A DNA stretch of 64,000 nt, from assembly GCA_019636515.1 (NCBI GenBank), contig JAHBXI010000004.1:186001-250000 (forward strand), read 5' to 3'. Made by a program: the position numbers and the translations under genes. Below are positions 10,749-19,369 of this stretch, in pieces (position 1 is the stretch's first letter; the number at the start of each line of letters is the position of its first letter). Below the pieces are notes generated by a model that saw only the letters and a list, made by a program, of their open reading frames with translations, searched no databases and was not told the origin of the DNA. Source of the stretch: Phycisphaeraceae bacterium. Its GTDB lineage: Bacteria; Planctomycetota; Phycisphaerae; Phycisphaerales; UBA1924.

Positions 10749-11851
10749 TGTCCCGTGAGGAACCGATCCATGCCCCCCCAGGGTCCCAGGACACGCCGCC
10801 GAGCGTTGCGAGTGATGGCCTGAGCGGCACGAATTCTCCAACTCTGGAAGAAGTGTCCTCGGCGTACGCCACGCTCGGCTTGTTCGAGTTGAATCGCGGC
10901 AACCTCACCCGCGCCCGACGGCTGTTCCGCCGGGTTCTGAAGATCGAAACACGCATCGGCCGCAAGGAGGGCATCGCCTCGGCGTACGGCTATCTTGCGT
11001 ACATTGCTCGTATCCGGGGTGAGTTGGATGGGGCCGAACGACACCTGAAACGCGCCATTGCAATCGAAGAGGAACTCGGTCGGGCGGAAGGTATGGCCGC
11101 GAGTTACGGCAACCTCGGCGTGATCGAGCAGACGCGCGGAAATCTGGAGGCCGCGGAGGCGTACCACAAGAAGTCGCTGGCGATCGAGGAGAAACTGGGC
11201 CGCCCGGAGGGGATGGCGAACCAGTACGGCAACCTCGGCCTGATCGAGCGGACGCGCGGGAATCTGGAGGCCGCGGAGGAGTACCACAAGAAGTCGCTGG
11301 CGATCAACGAGAAACTGGGCCGCCCGGAGGGGATGGCGAGCGACTACGGCAACCTCGGCCTGATCGAGTGGGCGCGCGGGAATCTGGAGGCCGCGGAGGC
11401 GTACCTGAAGAAGTCGCTGGCGATCGAGGAGAAACTGGGCCGCCCGGAGGGGATGGCGAACCAGTACGGCAACCTCGGCGTGATCGAGCGGGCGAGCGGG
11501 AATCTGGAGGCCGCGGAGGCGTACCACAAGAAGTCGCTGGCGATCAACGAGAAACTGGGCCGCCAGGAGGGGATGGCGAGCGTCTACGGCAACCTCGGCG
11601 TGATCGAGCGGACTCGCGGGAATCTGGAGGCCGCGGAGGCGTACCTCAAGAAGTCGCTGGCGATCGAGGAGAAACTGGGCCGCCCGGAGGGGATGGCGAG
11701 CGTCTACGGCAACCTCGGCCTGATCGAGCAGACTCGCGGGAATCTGGCCGAAGCCCGTCGCCTCTTTACTTTGTCTTGCGAACTGTTCCGCACGATCGGC
11801 GCACAGGATCGCCGGCAACTGGTTCAATCATGGATCGACCGCCTGGGGTAG
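10748..11851 (+). CDS. Tetratricopeptide repeat protein of nearly identical 40-residue units
   Basis: The ~367-residue protein has a ~50-residue N-terminal region followed by seven 40-residue kinesin-light-chain-like TPR units and a shorter degenerate last unit. The consensus is GNLEAAEAYHKKSLAIEEKL followed by GRPEGMANQYGNLGLIERTR. Units 3-7 differ at only a few positions. TPR arrays of this type bind peptides or proteins and often occur in signalling, effector and regulatory proteins. There is no signal peptide, so the protein is probably cytoplasmic. The chosen ATG at 10748 overlaps the preceding stop; a GTG one codon upstream is possible. The products of this gene and the two upstream genes may act together. 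Confidence 0.85.
   Translation: MSREEPIHAPPGSQDTPPSVASDGLSGTNSPTLEEVSSAYATLGLFELNRGNLTRARRLFRRVLKIETRIGRKEGIASAYGYLAYIARIRGELDGAERHLKRAIAIEEELGRAEGMAASYGNLGVIEQTRGNLEAAEAYHKKSLAIEEKLGRPEGMANQYGNLGLIERTRGNLEAAEEYHKKSLAINEKLGRPEGMASDYGNLGLIEWARGNLEAAEAYLKKSLAIEEKLGRPEGMANQYGNLGVIERASGNLEAAEAYHKKSLAINEKLGRQEGMASVYGNLGVIERTRGNLEAAEAYLKKSLAIEEKLGRPEGMASVYGNLGLIEQTRGNLAEARRLFTLSCELFRTIGAQDRRQLVQSWIDRLG
11138..11737 (+). repeat. Five tandem 120-bp near-identical coding repeats
   Basis: Units start at 11138, 11258, 11378, 11498 and 11618. Each opens GGA/GGG-AATCTGGAGGCCGCGG and ends just before the next Gly codon. Differences are confined to a few codons (CAC/CTG/CTC, GAG/AAC, AACCAG/AGCGAC/AGCGTC). 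Flanking units at 10898, 11018 and 11738 are more diverged. Confidence 0.95.
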
Positions 11852-12076
11852 ATTTTTTGCCGCCGTTTCCGGCCCCCGGCACGGCTCCTCGCGGGTCTGG
11901 CGTCGAGATCGTCCGCGCCGACAGGGCCACGCAAAGGCGCCGAAAAGCAGCCCCACCGGGTCGATCGTGTCACGCGAAATCGCCTTGTCGCCCTCGCGGC
12001 CATGCGGTACCTTGAAAGGGACGTCGCGTCTTTGGCGTGACCGGCGGCACCTGGGTTTCCAGGCGGGAGTACTTCG

Positions 12077-12943
12077 ATGTTCACCGTGCTGTTCCCGGGC
12101 GTTCTTGCATCGGCGATCGCCGCGACATCCCCGGCGATCGTGCCGAACTTCGGAGAAGATGGTCGTTTTCAGTGGGTCGGCCCCACGGGTGGCGCGTCGG
12201 GCACGGCGATCGCCAGGAGATCGGTGATCACCGCCAAGCACGTCGGCGGCAGCACCTACGGCGTGCTAGGCAACGTCCATACCGCATCGTACAGGATCCA
12301 CCATCCGACCATGGATCTGGCGATCCTGGTCTTCGGGCAGGATCTTCCGGGCTGGCATGCGATCGGCGGGTCCGCGCCGGTGGGATCGGAAGTGACCTGG
12401 GTTGGCTACGGGCGCACGGGGATCCTGAACCCGCAAGGAACCGGCTACGACATCTACTGGTGGAGCGGTGGAACCCGCCTTGCGGCCCCAAACCAGGTCG
12501 ATCTTGAGTGGTACTTCCCGGGGTGGGGGCCGAGTTTGATTTCGTACCTGAAGGGAAACGGCGACGCGGCCGCTGTTTCGGGAGACTCGGGGGGCGGTGT
12601 CTTTGTCGGCGACAAACTCGTCGGCGTGATTTCGTACGCATTCAACTCATCGAACGGGGTCCTTCCCGACTACGGGTTTGCTTCCCTGAACAACGGCGTG
12701 CCGTACCACGGGTCCGGGGCGATCAGCCTGACCGATCCCGAGGTTCGCCGGTGGCTGATGGACAACCTCGTGCCGTACTGCGGCGCCGACTTTGACCTGT
12801 CCGGCTTTGTCGATACCGATGACTACGACTGTTTCATCCAAGCGTTCGAGGCCGGAGAGGACCTGGCGGACTTTGACCGCTCGGGCTTCGTCGATTTTGA
12901 GGACTTCACGGCGTTCGTGCGGGCGTTCGAAGACGGCTGCTGA
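12077..12943 (+). CDS. Secreted trypsin-like serine protease with GC-type dockerin tail
   Basis: This 288-residue protein begins with a short signal-like segment (MFTVLFPGVLASAIAATSPA). A chymotrypsin-fold domain follows, with His55 in ITAKHVGG, Asp80 in MDLAIL and Ser171 in GDSGGGVF, so the triad is complete. The last ~55 residues carry two Asp-rich EF-hand-like units (ADFDLSGFVDTDDYDCFIQA and DFDRSGFVDFEDFTAFVRAF) bounded by Cys near the start and a final Gly-Cys. This is the GC-type dockerin tail of Phycisphaerales secreted proteins, thought to bind calcium or mediate anchoring. A GGCGGGAG ribosome site lies 8 bases before the ATG. The gene is monocistronic and convergent with the next gene. 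Confidence 0.85.
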   Translation: MFTVLFPGVLASAIAATSPAIVPNFGEDGRFQWVGPTGGASGTAIARRSVITAKHVGGSTYGVLGNVHTASYRIHHPTMDLAILVFGQDLPGWHAIGGSAPVGSEVTWVGYGRTGILNPQGTGYDIYWWSGGTRLAAPNQVDLEWYFPGWGPSLISYLKGNGDAAAVSGDSGGGVFVGDKLVGVISYAFNSSNGVLPDYGFASLNNGVPYHGSGAISLTDPEVRRWLMDNLVPYCGADFDLSGFVDTDDYDCFIQAFEAGEDLADFDRSGFVDFEDFTAFVRAFEDGC

Positions 12944-13004
12944 ACCTTGCCGCCATCACGACCACGAGGCGCCCGGGATTTTTGGCGAGCGCGATGAATT
13001 GCTT

Positions 13005-14762
13005 CTACGACCCCGCCGGCCATGACCGCAGGGGCCTGCCCTCTCGGATCGCCTGGCGGATCTGCGAGAGGCGTTGTCCGGCGGGCTTGAGAATCCCGCC
13101 CGCGGTGAACAGGCCGCCGCTGGTCATTTCCGGGGAGAGGGGTGAATCGACGAGTTCCTGCCAGCAGACGCTGGTGACGTACGGCTTGGAGAGGCACACC
13201 TGCATGACGCGGGAGAGAAAATCGGCCTGTGACGAATCGCTCCAGGGTGCTCGCCACCACCCCCCGTCGGGGGTGTGCAGGGTGGGGCTGGCGGGGTAGG
13301 GCGGGGCTTCGGCGGGTGGGTGGCCTGGGTCAGGTATTTCAGCGCTTGGCGCCCCCAGGGCGCTGATGGCGATGGGCTTCTCGAGCGCGGCGTAGCGGTC
13401 CAGCATGGCCGAGAGGGTCATCAGGTCCCTGACGGACTGCCCTCCGACGGGCTGTCCGAACTGGAGGCGAATCCCGATCGCGTCCAGGTGCATCCCGACC
13501 TGTCCGATCGCGTCGGCAAAGAGCAGGGGGGGCACCGACCGGCGGTTGATGGCGTGGTACTCGCCAAACGGCTGGGCGATCTCGACCTGGACCTTTCCGG
13601 CCGGGTGCAGTTTTCGCACGAGCATGACGCACAGGCGTGTCAGGTCGATGATCTGATCGAAGCCGAGTTTGAAATTGGTGTTGACGTTGAGGCCCGAGAC
13701 GATGGTCCATCGGGCCACGGTCCGTCGATAGCGGGTGACGACGCTCTGGACGTGCTCAAAGACAAACTCGCGCAGCGCTTCGTAGTCGTTTTCCCAGATA
13801 TACAGCCACTCGGGGATGCACCCGGGCCGCAGGTCGATCACGGGTCCCGCCCAGACCGGGAGGCGCGCCTGGCGCACGGCCCACTCGATCCAGTGGTCCG
13901 TGCCGGCGAAGGAGTACTTTCCCTCCTGCGGTTCAAGGTCCTTCCATCGCATCGGCATGCAGACAAAGTCGCACGCGGTGGCGACCACCCGCTGGAGCGA
14001 TTCGGAGAAGTGGGCCGGGCTGACCGCGCAGCCCACCAGCGGCGTCCCCGGGACCACGGCCATGCCGGCGCCGGGCACGATCGCGGGAGCGAGCGGCTTG
14101 GGCGGCTCCTGGGTCAAGGCGGCGACGCGAGTGACGGCGGCGGTGTAGGTATGTCCGGAGGTTCTTCCGGCCATCGACCGCTCGGCGCTGATCAGGGCGA
14201 GGCGTTCTCCCGCGTCGATGGCCAGGGCCAGGGCGTCGTGCGCGAGCCGATCGGCCTGGGCGGAAAAGCCGTGGTGGGCCTCCGTGGTGCCGGCGCCCGG
14301 GGCGGATCGCTGGGCGACCAGCGCGGCGGTGAACGTCCGGCGCGCCCGGTCAAAGTCCGCCATGACCGGGTCGTCGTTCGGCAGGTCAAAGAGCGTCCAG
14401 TCTTCGAGTTTGTTCAGGAAGAGCATGATCTGATGCCGTGCCAGTTCAAGCATCAGGAGGTAAGGCGCCGCCCTCTCGGGCAGGAGGCACGTCTTGAGGG
14501 TGAGAACGCCCAGGGCTCGGCCTTGCGGTCCCTGGGTATCCGTCGCGGCGGCGGGCTTCGGCAGGTACACGGGGATCTGGATGCACAGCCCGGCGGCGTC
14601 CTGCCCCTGCTTCTCGCACACGAGCACACCGCCCTCGAACCGGACATTGCCCGCGAGCGGGAGGTCGTCGGGGCCGACCATGTGGGCGTGCCGGCTCGAC
14701 CACGCGTGGGTGGTTTCCGAGGGCGTGGCGGGATGATGTTCAAAGACGGCGAAAGACAGCAT
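13005..14762 (-). CDS. GH10-like (beta/alpha)8 barrel protein lacking the catalytic glutamates
   Basis: This 585-residue protein starts at MLSFAVFEH; an upstream ATG at 14846 is less likely. The N-terminal ~220 residues look like a beta-rich and helical accessory domain. From about residue 250, MRWKDLEPQEGKYSF, GPVIDLRPGCIPEWL and the following helix pattern resemble family 10 xylanase barrels. In true GH10 enzymes the acid/base Glu lies in a W-D-V-V-N-E strand and the nucleophile in T-E-L-D. The matching segments here read ARWTIVSGLNVNTN and PIAISALGAP, both without Glu. It is probably a carbohydrate-binding or structural relative, or an enzyme with another mechanism. No signal peptide is obvious. 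It is divergent from purC. Confidence 0.6.
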   Translation of the reverse strand: MLSFAVFEHHPATPSETTHAWSSRHAHMVGPDDLPLAGNVRFEGGVLVCEKQGQDAAGLCIQIPVYLPKPAAATDTQGPQGRALGVLTLKTCLLPERAAPYLLMLELARHQIMLFLNKLEDWTLFDLPNDDPVMADFDRARRTFTAALVAQRSAPGAGTTEAHHGFSAQADRLAHDALALAIDAGERLALISAERSMAGRTSGHTYTAAVTRVAALTQEPPKPLAPAIVPGAGMAVVPGTPLVGCAVSPAHFSESLQRVVATACDFVCMPMRWKDLEPQEGKYSFAGTDHWIEWAVRQARLPVWAGPVIDLRPGCIPEWLYIWENDYEALREFVFEHVQSVVTRYRRTVARWTIVSGLNVNTNFKLGFDQIIDLTRLCVMLVRKLHPAGKVQVEIAQPFGEYHAINRRSVPPLLFADAIGQVGMHLDAIGIRLQFGQPVGGQSVRDLMTLSAMLDRYAALEKPIAISALGAPSAEIPDPGHPPAEAPPYPASPTLHTPDGGWWRAPWSDSSQADFLSRVMQVCLSKPYVTSVCWQELVDSPLSPEMTSGGLFTAGGILKPAGQRLSQIRQAIREGRPLRSWPAGS

Positions 14763-14881
14763 CCCGGGTGAAATCCTCCCGAAGGAACCCGTCGAACAGG
14801 GACCGACAGTGTAGAGGCGCGATGGGGTCGGGGCGGCGAGGATCACACCCCGATACGTCCGGGGTGTCGTATGGTTTGGTC

Positions 14882-15898
14882 ATGCGACCAATCCCCGATC
14901 CGGTTCGGGATCCACGCCCCGTTCTTTCGACCGACCTTGACCTTCCGGGCCGGAGAGCCGGGAAGGTGCGAGACATCTACACGGTGCCGTCCGCGGAAGG
15001 GGAGCCCGGCTCGGGTCGGGCGGGGTCGGCCTCCCGCCTTCTCGTGGTCGCCACGGATCGGATCTCGGCCTTCGACGTCGTGATGCCGACGCCGATCCCG
15101 GGCAAGGGGAGGATCCTGACGGAACTGGCGGCGTTCTGGCTGCGTTTCATCGAGCGTTCCGGGATCTGCGGGACGCACCTGCTGGGCACGGACCCGGGGT
15201 TGGTTCCGAACCGTGCTTTTGTCGGATCGACCTTGCGTGAAGACCTGGAAGGGCGATCGATGATCGTCCGGGCGTGCTCGGTGATCCCGGTCGAGTGCGT
15301 GGTCCGCGGCTACCTCGAGGGCTCGGGGTGGAAGGAGTACCAGAGCACGGGCATGGTCTGCGGGGTGCGGCTTGCCGCGGGGCTGCGGCAGTGCGACCGG
15401 CTTGCCGAGCCGATATTCACGCCCGCGACGAAGGAGGAACTCGGGCGTCACGACGAGAACGTCACCTTCGCGCGGGCGTGCGAACTCGTCGGCAAGCCCG
15501 TCATGGAGAGGCTGCGGGACTGGTCGCTGGCGATCTACCGGGCCGCCTCCGAGCACGCCATGCAGCGCGGCATCATCATCGCGGACACCAAGTTCGAGTT
15601 CGGGATTCCCCTCGATGCCCCGGGAGGGAGTTCGGACCCGATCGTGATCGACGAGGCCCTCACGCCCGACAGTTCGAGGTTCTGGCCCGCCCAGACGTAT
15701 CGGCCGGGGGGTCCGCAGGCCAGTTACGACAAGCAATACGTGCGCGAGTACCTCGAAGGCCTGGTTGCTCGCGGCCAGTGGGACAAGAGCCCGCCCGGCC
15801 CTCCCCTGCCCGGGGAGGTGGTCGCCGCGACGCTTGCGAAGTACCGGCAGGCGCTCGACATTCTCACCGCGGACGAGCGGACAAAGTCCACGGCATAA
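14882..15898 (+). CDS. purC: Phosphoribosylaminoimidazole-succinocarboxamide synthase
   Basis: PurC joins CAIR and aspartate using ATP to give SAICAR in purine synthesis. The 338-residue sequence shows GKVRDIYTV near the N-terminus, LLVVATDRISAFDVVMPTPI, SMIVRACSVIPVECVVRGYL with the next GSGWKEY, and IADTKFEFG followed by the acidic IVIDEALTPDSSRFW. All match the SAICAR synthetase fold. The ATG at 14882 is chosen over frames starting further upstream because homology begins just after it. The pseudouridine-synthase-like gene follows after 9 bases. Confidence 0.95.
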   Translation: MRPIPDPVRDPRPVLSTDLDLPGRRAGKVRDIYTVPSAEGEPGSGRAGSASRLLVVATDRISAFDVVMPTPIPGKGRILTELAAFWLRFIERSGICGTHLLGTDPGLVPNRAFVGSTLREDLEGRSMIVRACSVIPVECVVRGYLEGSGWKEYQSTGMVCGVRLAAGLRQCDRLAEPIFTPATKEELGRHDENVTFARACELVGKPVMERLRDWSLAIYRAASEHAMQRGIIIADTKFEFGIPLDAPGGSSDPIVIDEALTPDSSRFWPAQTYRPGGPQASYDKQYVREYLEGLVARGQWDKSPPGPPLPGEVVAATLAKYRQALDILTADERTKSTA

Positions 15899-15907
15899 AC
15901 TCTCACC

Positions 15908-16963
15908 GTGAAGCCCGACCGCCCATCATCGAGAAGCCCCGGCGTTGGTCCAGCGGCGGGGCGCCGGGTCCGACTTCAGACCGTTCTGGCGGACGCGGGC
16001 ATCGCTTCCCGCCGGGCGTGCGAGAGGCTGATCGAGCAGGGGAGGGTCGAGGTCAACGGTGGCGTTGTCACGACGCTTCCCGTCTTCGTGGATCCGCGTC
16101 GCGACGCGATCAGCGTGGATGGAAAGCCCGTCGCCGCGGCGGGAAGCCGCGCGGTTCGCCGGCATTACATCCTTCTCCACAAGCCCGAGAAGGTCCTGAC
16201 GACCTCGGCGGACGAGCCGGGGCTCGACCGCAGAACCGTGACGGACCTGGTGGTCCATCCGGCCAGCCCCAGGCTCTTCCCGGTCGGCCGGCTCGGATGG
16301 GATGAGACCGGCCTGGTGCTGCTGACCAACGACGGTGAACTTGCCAACCGGCTGACCCATCCCCGGTACGGGATACCAAAGACCTACCTCGCCATCGTCA
16401 AGGGTGATGTTTCGGAGGAGGATCTCCACCGCTTGGGCCGGCGGATGTTCAAACTCCAACGCCTGTCGTCCCGCCAGGAGGGCCGGGCGCGCGGGGCGCA
16501 CGTTGAAATGTCCGTGTACAAGAGGGAGCCGGGCAAAACGACCCTTCGCGTGGTCATGCGCGAAGGAAAAAACCGCTACGTGGCCGAAGTCCTGGGCCTG
16601 GCTGGATTTCCTGTCCGGAAAATCGCGGCCGTGGCGATCGGGCCGCTGCAGTTGAAAGGGCTTCCGCTCGGGTCCTGGCGAGAACTGACCCGCGAGGAAG
16701 TCAAGACTCTCCGCCAGGCCTGCAACGGGGATGCTTCGACCGCGAACAAGCGTGCGGAGCGCCCCCGCCGATCCACCGCGGATCGGCCAGAGACGACAAA
16801 GAGACCCGCCGCGAATCCACGGCCGACGGCGGCGAATTCCGGTCTTTACGGCCGCCCGACCCGCCCGACCCGCCCGACCCGCCCGACCCGCCAGGGACGG
16901 CCGGGGCGTTCCGGCCAGTCGGTCGTTCGTTCACGATCGCCACGCGGAACCACCAGCCGATGA
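15908..16963 (+). CDS. RsuA/RluB-family pseudouridine synthase-like protein with altered active site
   Basis: The family isomerises uridine in rRNA. An S4 RNA-binding domain lies at about residues 20-70 (RLQTVLADAGIASRRACERL), then a pseudouridine synthase domain with YILLHKPEKVLTTSADE, RLFPVGRLG, TGLVLLTNDGELANRLTHP, YLAIVKG and MREGKNRYVAEVLGLAGFPV. The catalytic motif is normally GRLD-x-x-T/S; here residue 130 is Gly (codon GGA at 16295-16297), giving GRLGWDET. The usual catalytic Asp is therefore absent, although an Asp follows two residues later. The C-terminal ~70 residues are a basic Arg/Pro/Thr tail containing a four-fold PTR repeat. The GTG start lies 9 bases after purC. The stop overlaps the next gene's ATG (ATGA). 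Confidence 0.85.
   Translation: MKPDRPSSRSPGVGPAAGRRVRLQTVLADAGIASRRACERLIEQGRVEVNGGVVTTLPVFVDPRRDAISVDGKPVAAAGSRAVRRHYILLHKPEKVLTTSADEPGLDRRTVTDLVVHPASPRLFPVGRLGWDETGLVLLTNDGELANRLTHPRYGIPKTYLAIVKGDVSEEDLHRLGRRMFKLQRLSSRQEGRARGAHVEMSVYKREPGKTTLRVVMREGKNRYVAEVLGLAGFPVRKIAAVAIGPLQLKGLPLGSWRELTREEVKTLRQACNGDASTANKRAERPRRSTADRPETTKRPAANPRPTAANSGLYGRPTRPTRPTRPTRQGRPGRSGQSVVRSRSPRGTTSR
16852..16892 (+). repeat. 9-bp coding microsatellite
   Basis: CCGCCCGAC is repeated four times, with a partial fifth copy, in the tail of the pseudouridine synthase-like gene. It encodes a PTR tripeptide repeat in a disordered, basic segment. Confidence 0.9.
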
Positions 16964-18687
16964 TCGCCAAGCGAACCACTCGAAGTTCCACGCCCCCCCA
17001 GGCTCCCGCCGGGGTCATCTCCGCGCCGCACCGACCGGGGAACGGGACGCCGGCCGTGGCGGGAAAGCCGGTGACGATCACCAGGGAACTCGCGACGAGC
17101 ATCCTGGCGCCGTCGGGATGGACGGTGCTGTCCTCTCAACTCCCGGTGATGGCGGCGGCGCTTGCCTACCGGACGATTTTCGGCCTGGTTCCGATGCTCG
17201 TCATCGGACTTATGGTCATCGGGGCGTACGCGCAGGAAAAGGAAATCACGGCGGCCGTCTCGCGGCTTCTTCACTACGCGGGGCTTGACCAGGTCGCCCT
17301 CGACACGGGGTCGGAATCCGTGCCCGAGGCGGACGGGTCGCGGGCCGCGGGGGATCCCGTGACGGAATCGCCGACCACGGCCGCAAGCCAGCGACTGGAC
17401 GAGTGGATCAGTGGCCTGGTAACCCAGGTCCGGTCGATTCCGTTCCGGACGATCGGGATCGTGGGCCTTATCGCGCTCATTTACGCGGCGGTCTCGATGC
17501 TGGTCGAGATCGAGCGTGCCTTCAACCAGATCTACAGGGTCCCGGCCGGCCGGTCGTGGTGGAGCCGGATCACCCGGTACTGGACGCTGCTGACGCTCGG
17601 GAGCATCGGCCTGTTCGTCACTTTTTATGCCACCGACGCGTTCCTGTCGCGGATCGACAAGGTCGATTCGTGGTCCGTATCGCGATGGGTGTCTGGTGAG
17701 ATCCCGGCCGACGCCGTGGCCGAGCCCGACGCCGCGAGCACGAACGTGGCCCGGCCGGTCGAGGCGACAACCTCGCTGCCGACCGCGCCGACGGGCGGCC
17801 GCGCCCCGATCGCGGCGTCGGGGATGCTGAGCGTGAAGGCGGTGGTGGGGTACGCGGTGACGGTGCTGATCTCGACTGGTTTTCTCACGATCATCTACAG
17901 CGTGGTTCCCAATGCCCGCGTGCGCCTGCTGTCGGCGATCAGCGGCGCGTTTGTCGCCTCCCTGTTGTGGGAGGCGGCCAAGTGGGGCTTTGCGTACTAC
18001 GTCAAGAGCGCGTTTTTCACCAAGATCTACGGGGCGCTGGCCCTGCTCCCTCTTTTTTTGCTGTGGATCTACATCGCCTGGATGATCATCCTCCTGGGGT
18101 TGTTCATATGCCACAGGCTTCAGACGCGAGGGACGAGCCTGATCTCCGTCTTTGGCGATGGGAGGACGTCGATTGTCGATCCGGCCGCGGTCCTGGTCGT
18201 GGCGACGGCGGCGGCGAGGGAGTTCAAGTCCGGCCGATCCGTGAGCGCCCCGGAGGTCGCCCGGGTGACCGGACTCGAGCAGGGTGTCGCGGTCTCGATG
18301 CTTGAAGCCCTGGTCTCCCACGGTCTCATGCACCACGTCGCGGCCGGGAGCGATGAGGACCGGTACGCGCTGGCCAAGCCTCCCGAGGCGATCCCGGTCG
18401 GAGAGTGTCTGGCGGCGGGGTCTTCGCTGGCCGACCAGGCGGACACCGACGCGCTACGCGGCCGGGATGCATCGCTGGTTTCGGCTCTGCGAGTCTTCGA
18501 GGAAGCCAGGACCGCCGCGACGCGCGGCCGCACGCTCGCCGATTTCCTTGACGGGATCCCGGGAGCGACCCCGAACCCGACCCCGCCTCGCATCCAGGAT
18601 CAGGCGCCGCCCGCTTCGCCCGCGAGTGCGACCGATTCCGGGACCTTGTCGGCTCCGTCCGCCGCCCCGTCGCCGAGAGCCACCTGA
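16960..18687 (+). CDS. YihY/BrkB-family inner-membrane protein with C-terminal winged-helix-like domain
   Basis: The 575-residue product has the YihY/UPF0761 pattern: [20 protein letters not shown] in the first helix, several more membrane segments, and the conserved [17 protein letters not shown] and [20 protein letters not shown]. Family members have six helices and unknown function; this one is not a ribonuclease despite the old RNase BN label. A ~120-residue hydrophilic loop (about residues 105-145) and a long Ala/Asp-rich loop (about 245-285) are insertions. After the membrane domain, [20 protein letters not shown] and [12 protein letters not shown] resemble a helix-turn-helix or winged helix. 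The tail is Pro/Ser/Ala-rich. The start overlaps the upstream stop (ATGA). Confidence 0.85.
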   Translation: MIAKRTTRSSTPPQAPAGVISAPHRPGNGTPAVAGKPVTITRELATSILAPSGWTVLSSQLPVMAAALAYRTIFGLVPMLVIGLMVIGAYAQEKEITAAVSRLLHYAGLDQVALDTGSESVPEADGSRAAGDPVTESPTTAASQRLDEWISGLVTQVRSIPFRTIGIVGLIALIYAAVSMLVEIERAFNQIYRVPAGRSWWSRITRYWTLLTLGSIGLFVTFYATDAFLSRIDKVDSWSVSRWVSGEIPADAVAEPDAASTNVARPVEATTSLPTAPTGGRAPIAASGMLSVKAVVGYAVTVLISTGFLTIIYSVVPNARVRLLSAISGAFVASLLWEAAKWGFAYYVKSAFFTKIYGALALLPLFLLWIYIAWMIILLGLFICHRLQTRGTSLISVFGDGRTSIVDPAAVLVVATAAAREFKSGRSVSAPEVARVTGLEQGVAVSMLEALVSHGLMHHVAAGSDEDRYALAKPPEAIPVGECLAAGSSLADQADTDALRGRDASLVSALRVFEEARTAATRGRTLADFLDGIPGATPNPTPPRIQDQAPPASPASATDSGTLSAPSAAPSPRAT

Positions 18688-18800
18688 TTCATCGGCGGGC
18701 GGTTGATTCTCCGCCCGGAGCCTACGATTCGACAAACGCCCCGCGGGTGGCGGGGAACGGGTTGAATTTCGCCCGCTTTCGCGGGCCGGTGGATCACGAC

Positions 18801-19367
18801 ATGGGCCTTGAAGCCGCGCTCTCCAACGATTTTTTCGTCACGACCCAACTCCGCAAGTTGGTCAATTGGTGCCGAAAGTCCTCGGTCTGGCCGATGCCGT
18901 TTGCCACCGCCTGCTGCGGCATTGAACTGATGGCCACCGCGTCGAGCCGCTACGACATGGCCCGCTTCGGCATGGAGCGCATGTCCTTCAGCCCGCGTCA
19001 GGCGGACCTCCTGATTGTCGCCGGCCGCGTCGCCGTCAAGATGATGCCGGTCCTCCAGCGGATCTACGAGCAGATGACCGAGCCCAAGTGGGTCATGTCG
19101 ATGGGGGCGTGCGCCTCCACCGGCGGCGTCTTTGACACCTACGCCGTCGTCCAGGGCGTGGACCAGTACATCCCCGTTGACGTCTATGTCCCGGGCTGCC
19201 CGCCGCGTCCCGAGCAACTCCTCGAGGGCATCATGGCCATTCACCGCATCATCGAGCGGGACGGCCTTCCCCCCGCGGGCGGCAAGCGAGCCCCGCTGGG
19301 CCTGGTGGTCGAGCCCACGCACGTTGTCCGCCCGCAGCCCGTCGGGCTGACCATCGGGACCAACTGA
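18801..19367 (+). CDS. nuoB: NADH-quinone oxidoreductase subunit B
   Basis: NuoB carries the N2 iron-sulfur cluster of respiratory complex I on the cytoplasmic side of the membrane. The sequence shows [16 protein letters not shown] (tandem Cys), [16 protein letters not shown] and [19 protein letters not shown], so all four N2 cysteines are present. The ATG at 18801 is chosen because [10 protein letters not shown] matches the usual short N-terminus and a GGTGG ribosome site lies 8 bases upstream; a GTG at 18747 is possible. No other complex I gene is adjacent (nuoI is about 9.5 kb away). The hydrate dehydratase gene starts 2 bases after the stop. Confidence 0.95.
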   Translation: MGLEAALSNDFFVTTQLRKLVNWCRKSSVWPMPFATACCGIELMATASSRYDMARFGMERMSFSPRQADLLIVAGRVAVKMMPVLQRIYEQMTEPKWVMSMGACASTGGVFDTYAVVQGVDQYIPVDVYVPGCPPRPEQLLEGIMAIHRIIERDGLPPAGGKRAPLGLVVEPTHVVRPQPVGLTIGTN

Positions 19368-19369
19368 AC

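Noticed and set aside
11138..11737. 120-bp tandem repeats as a CRISPR-like array
   Set aside because: The repeats are directly adjacent without spacers and are in-frame TPR-coding units.
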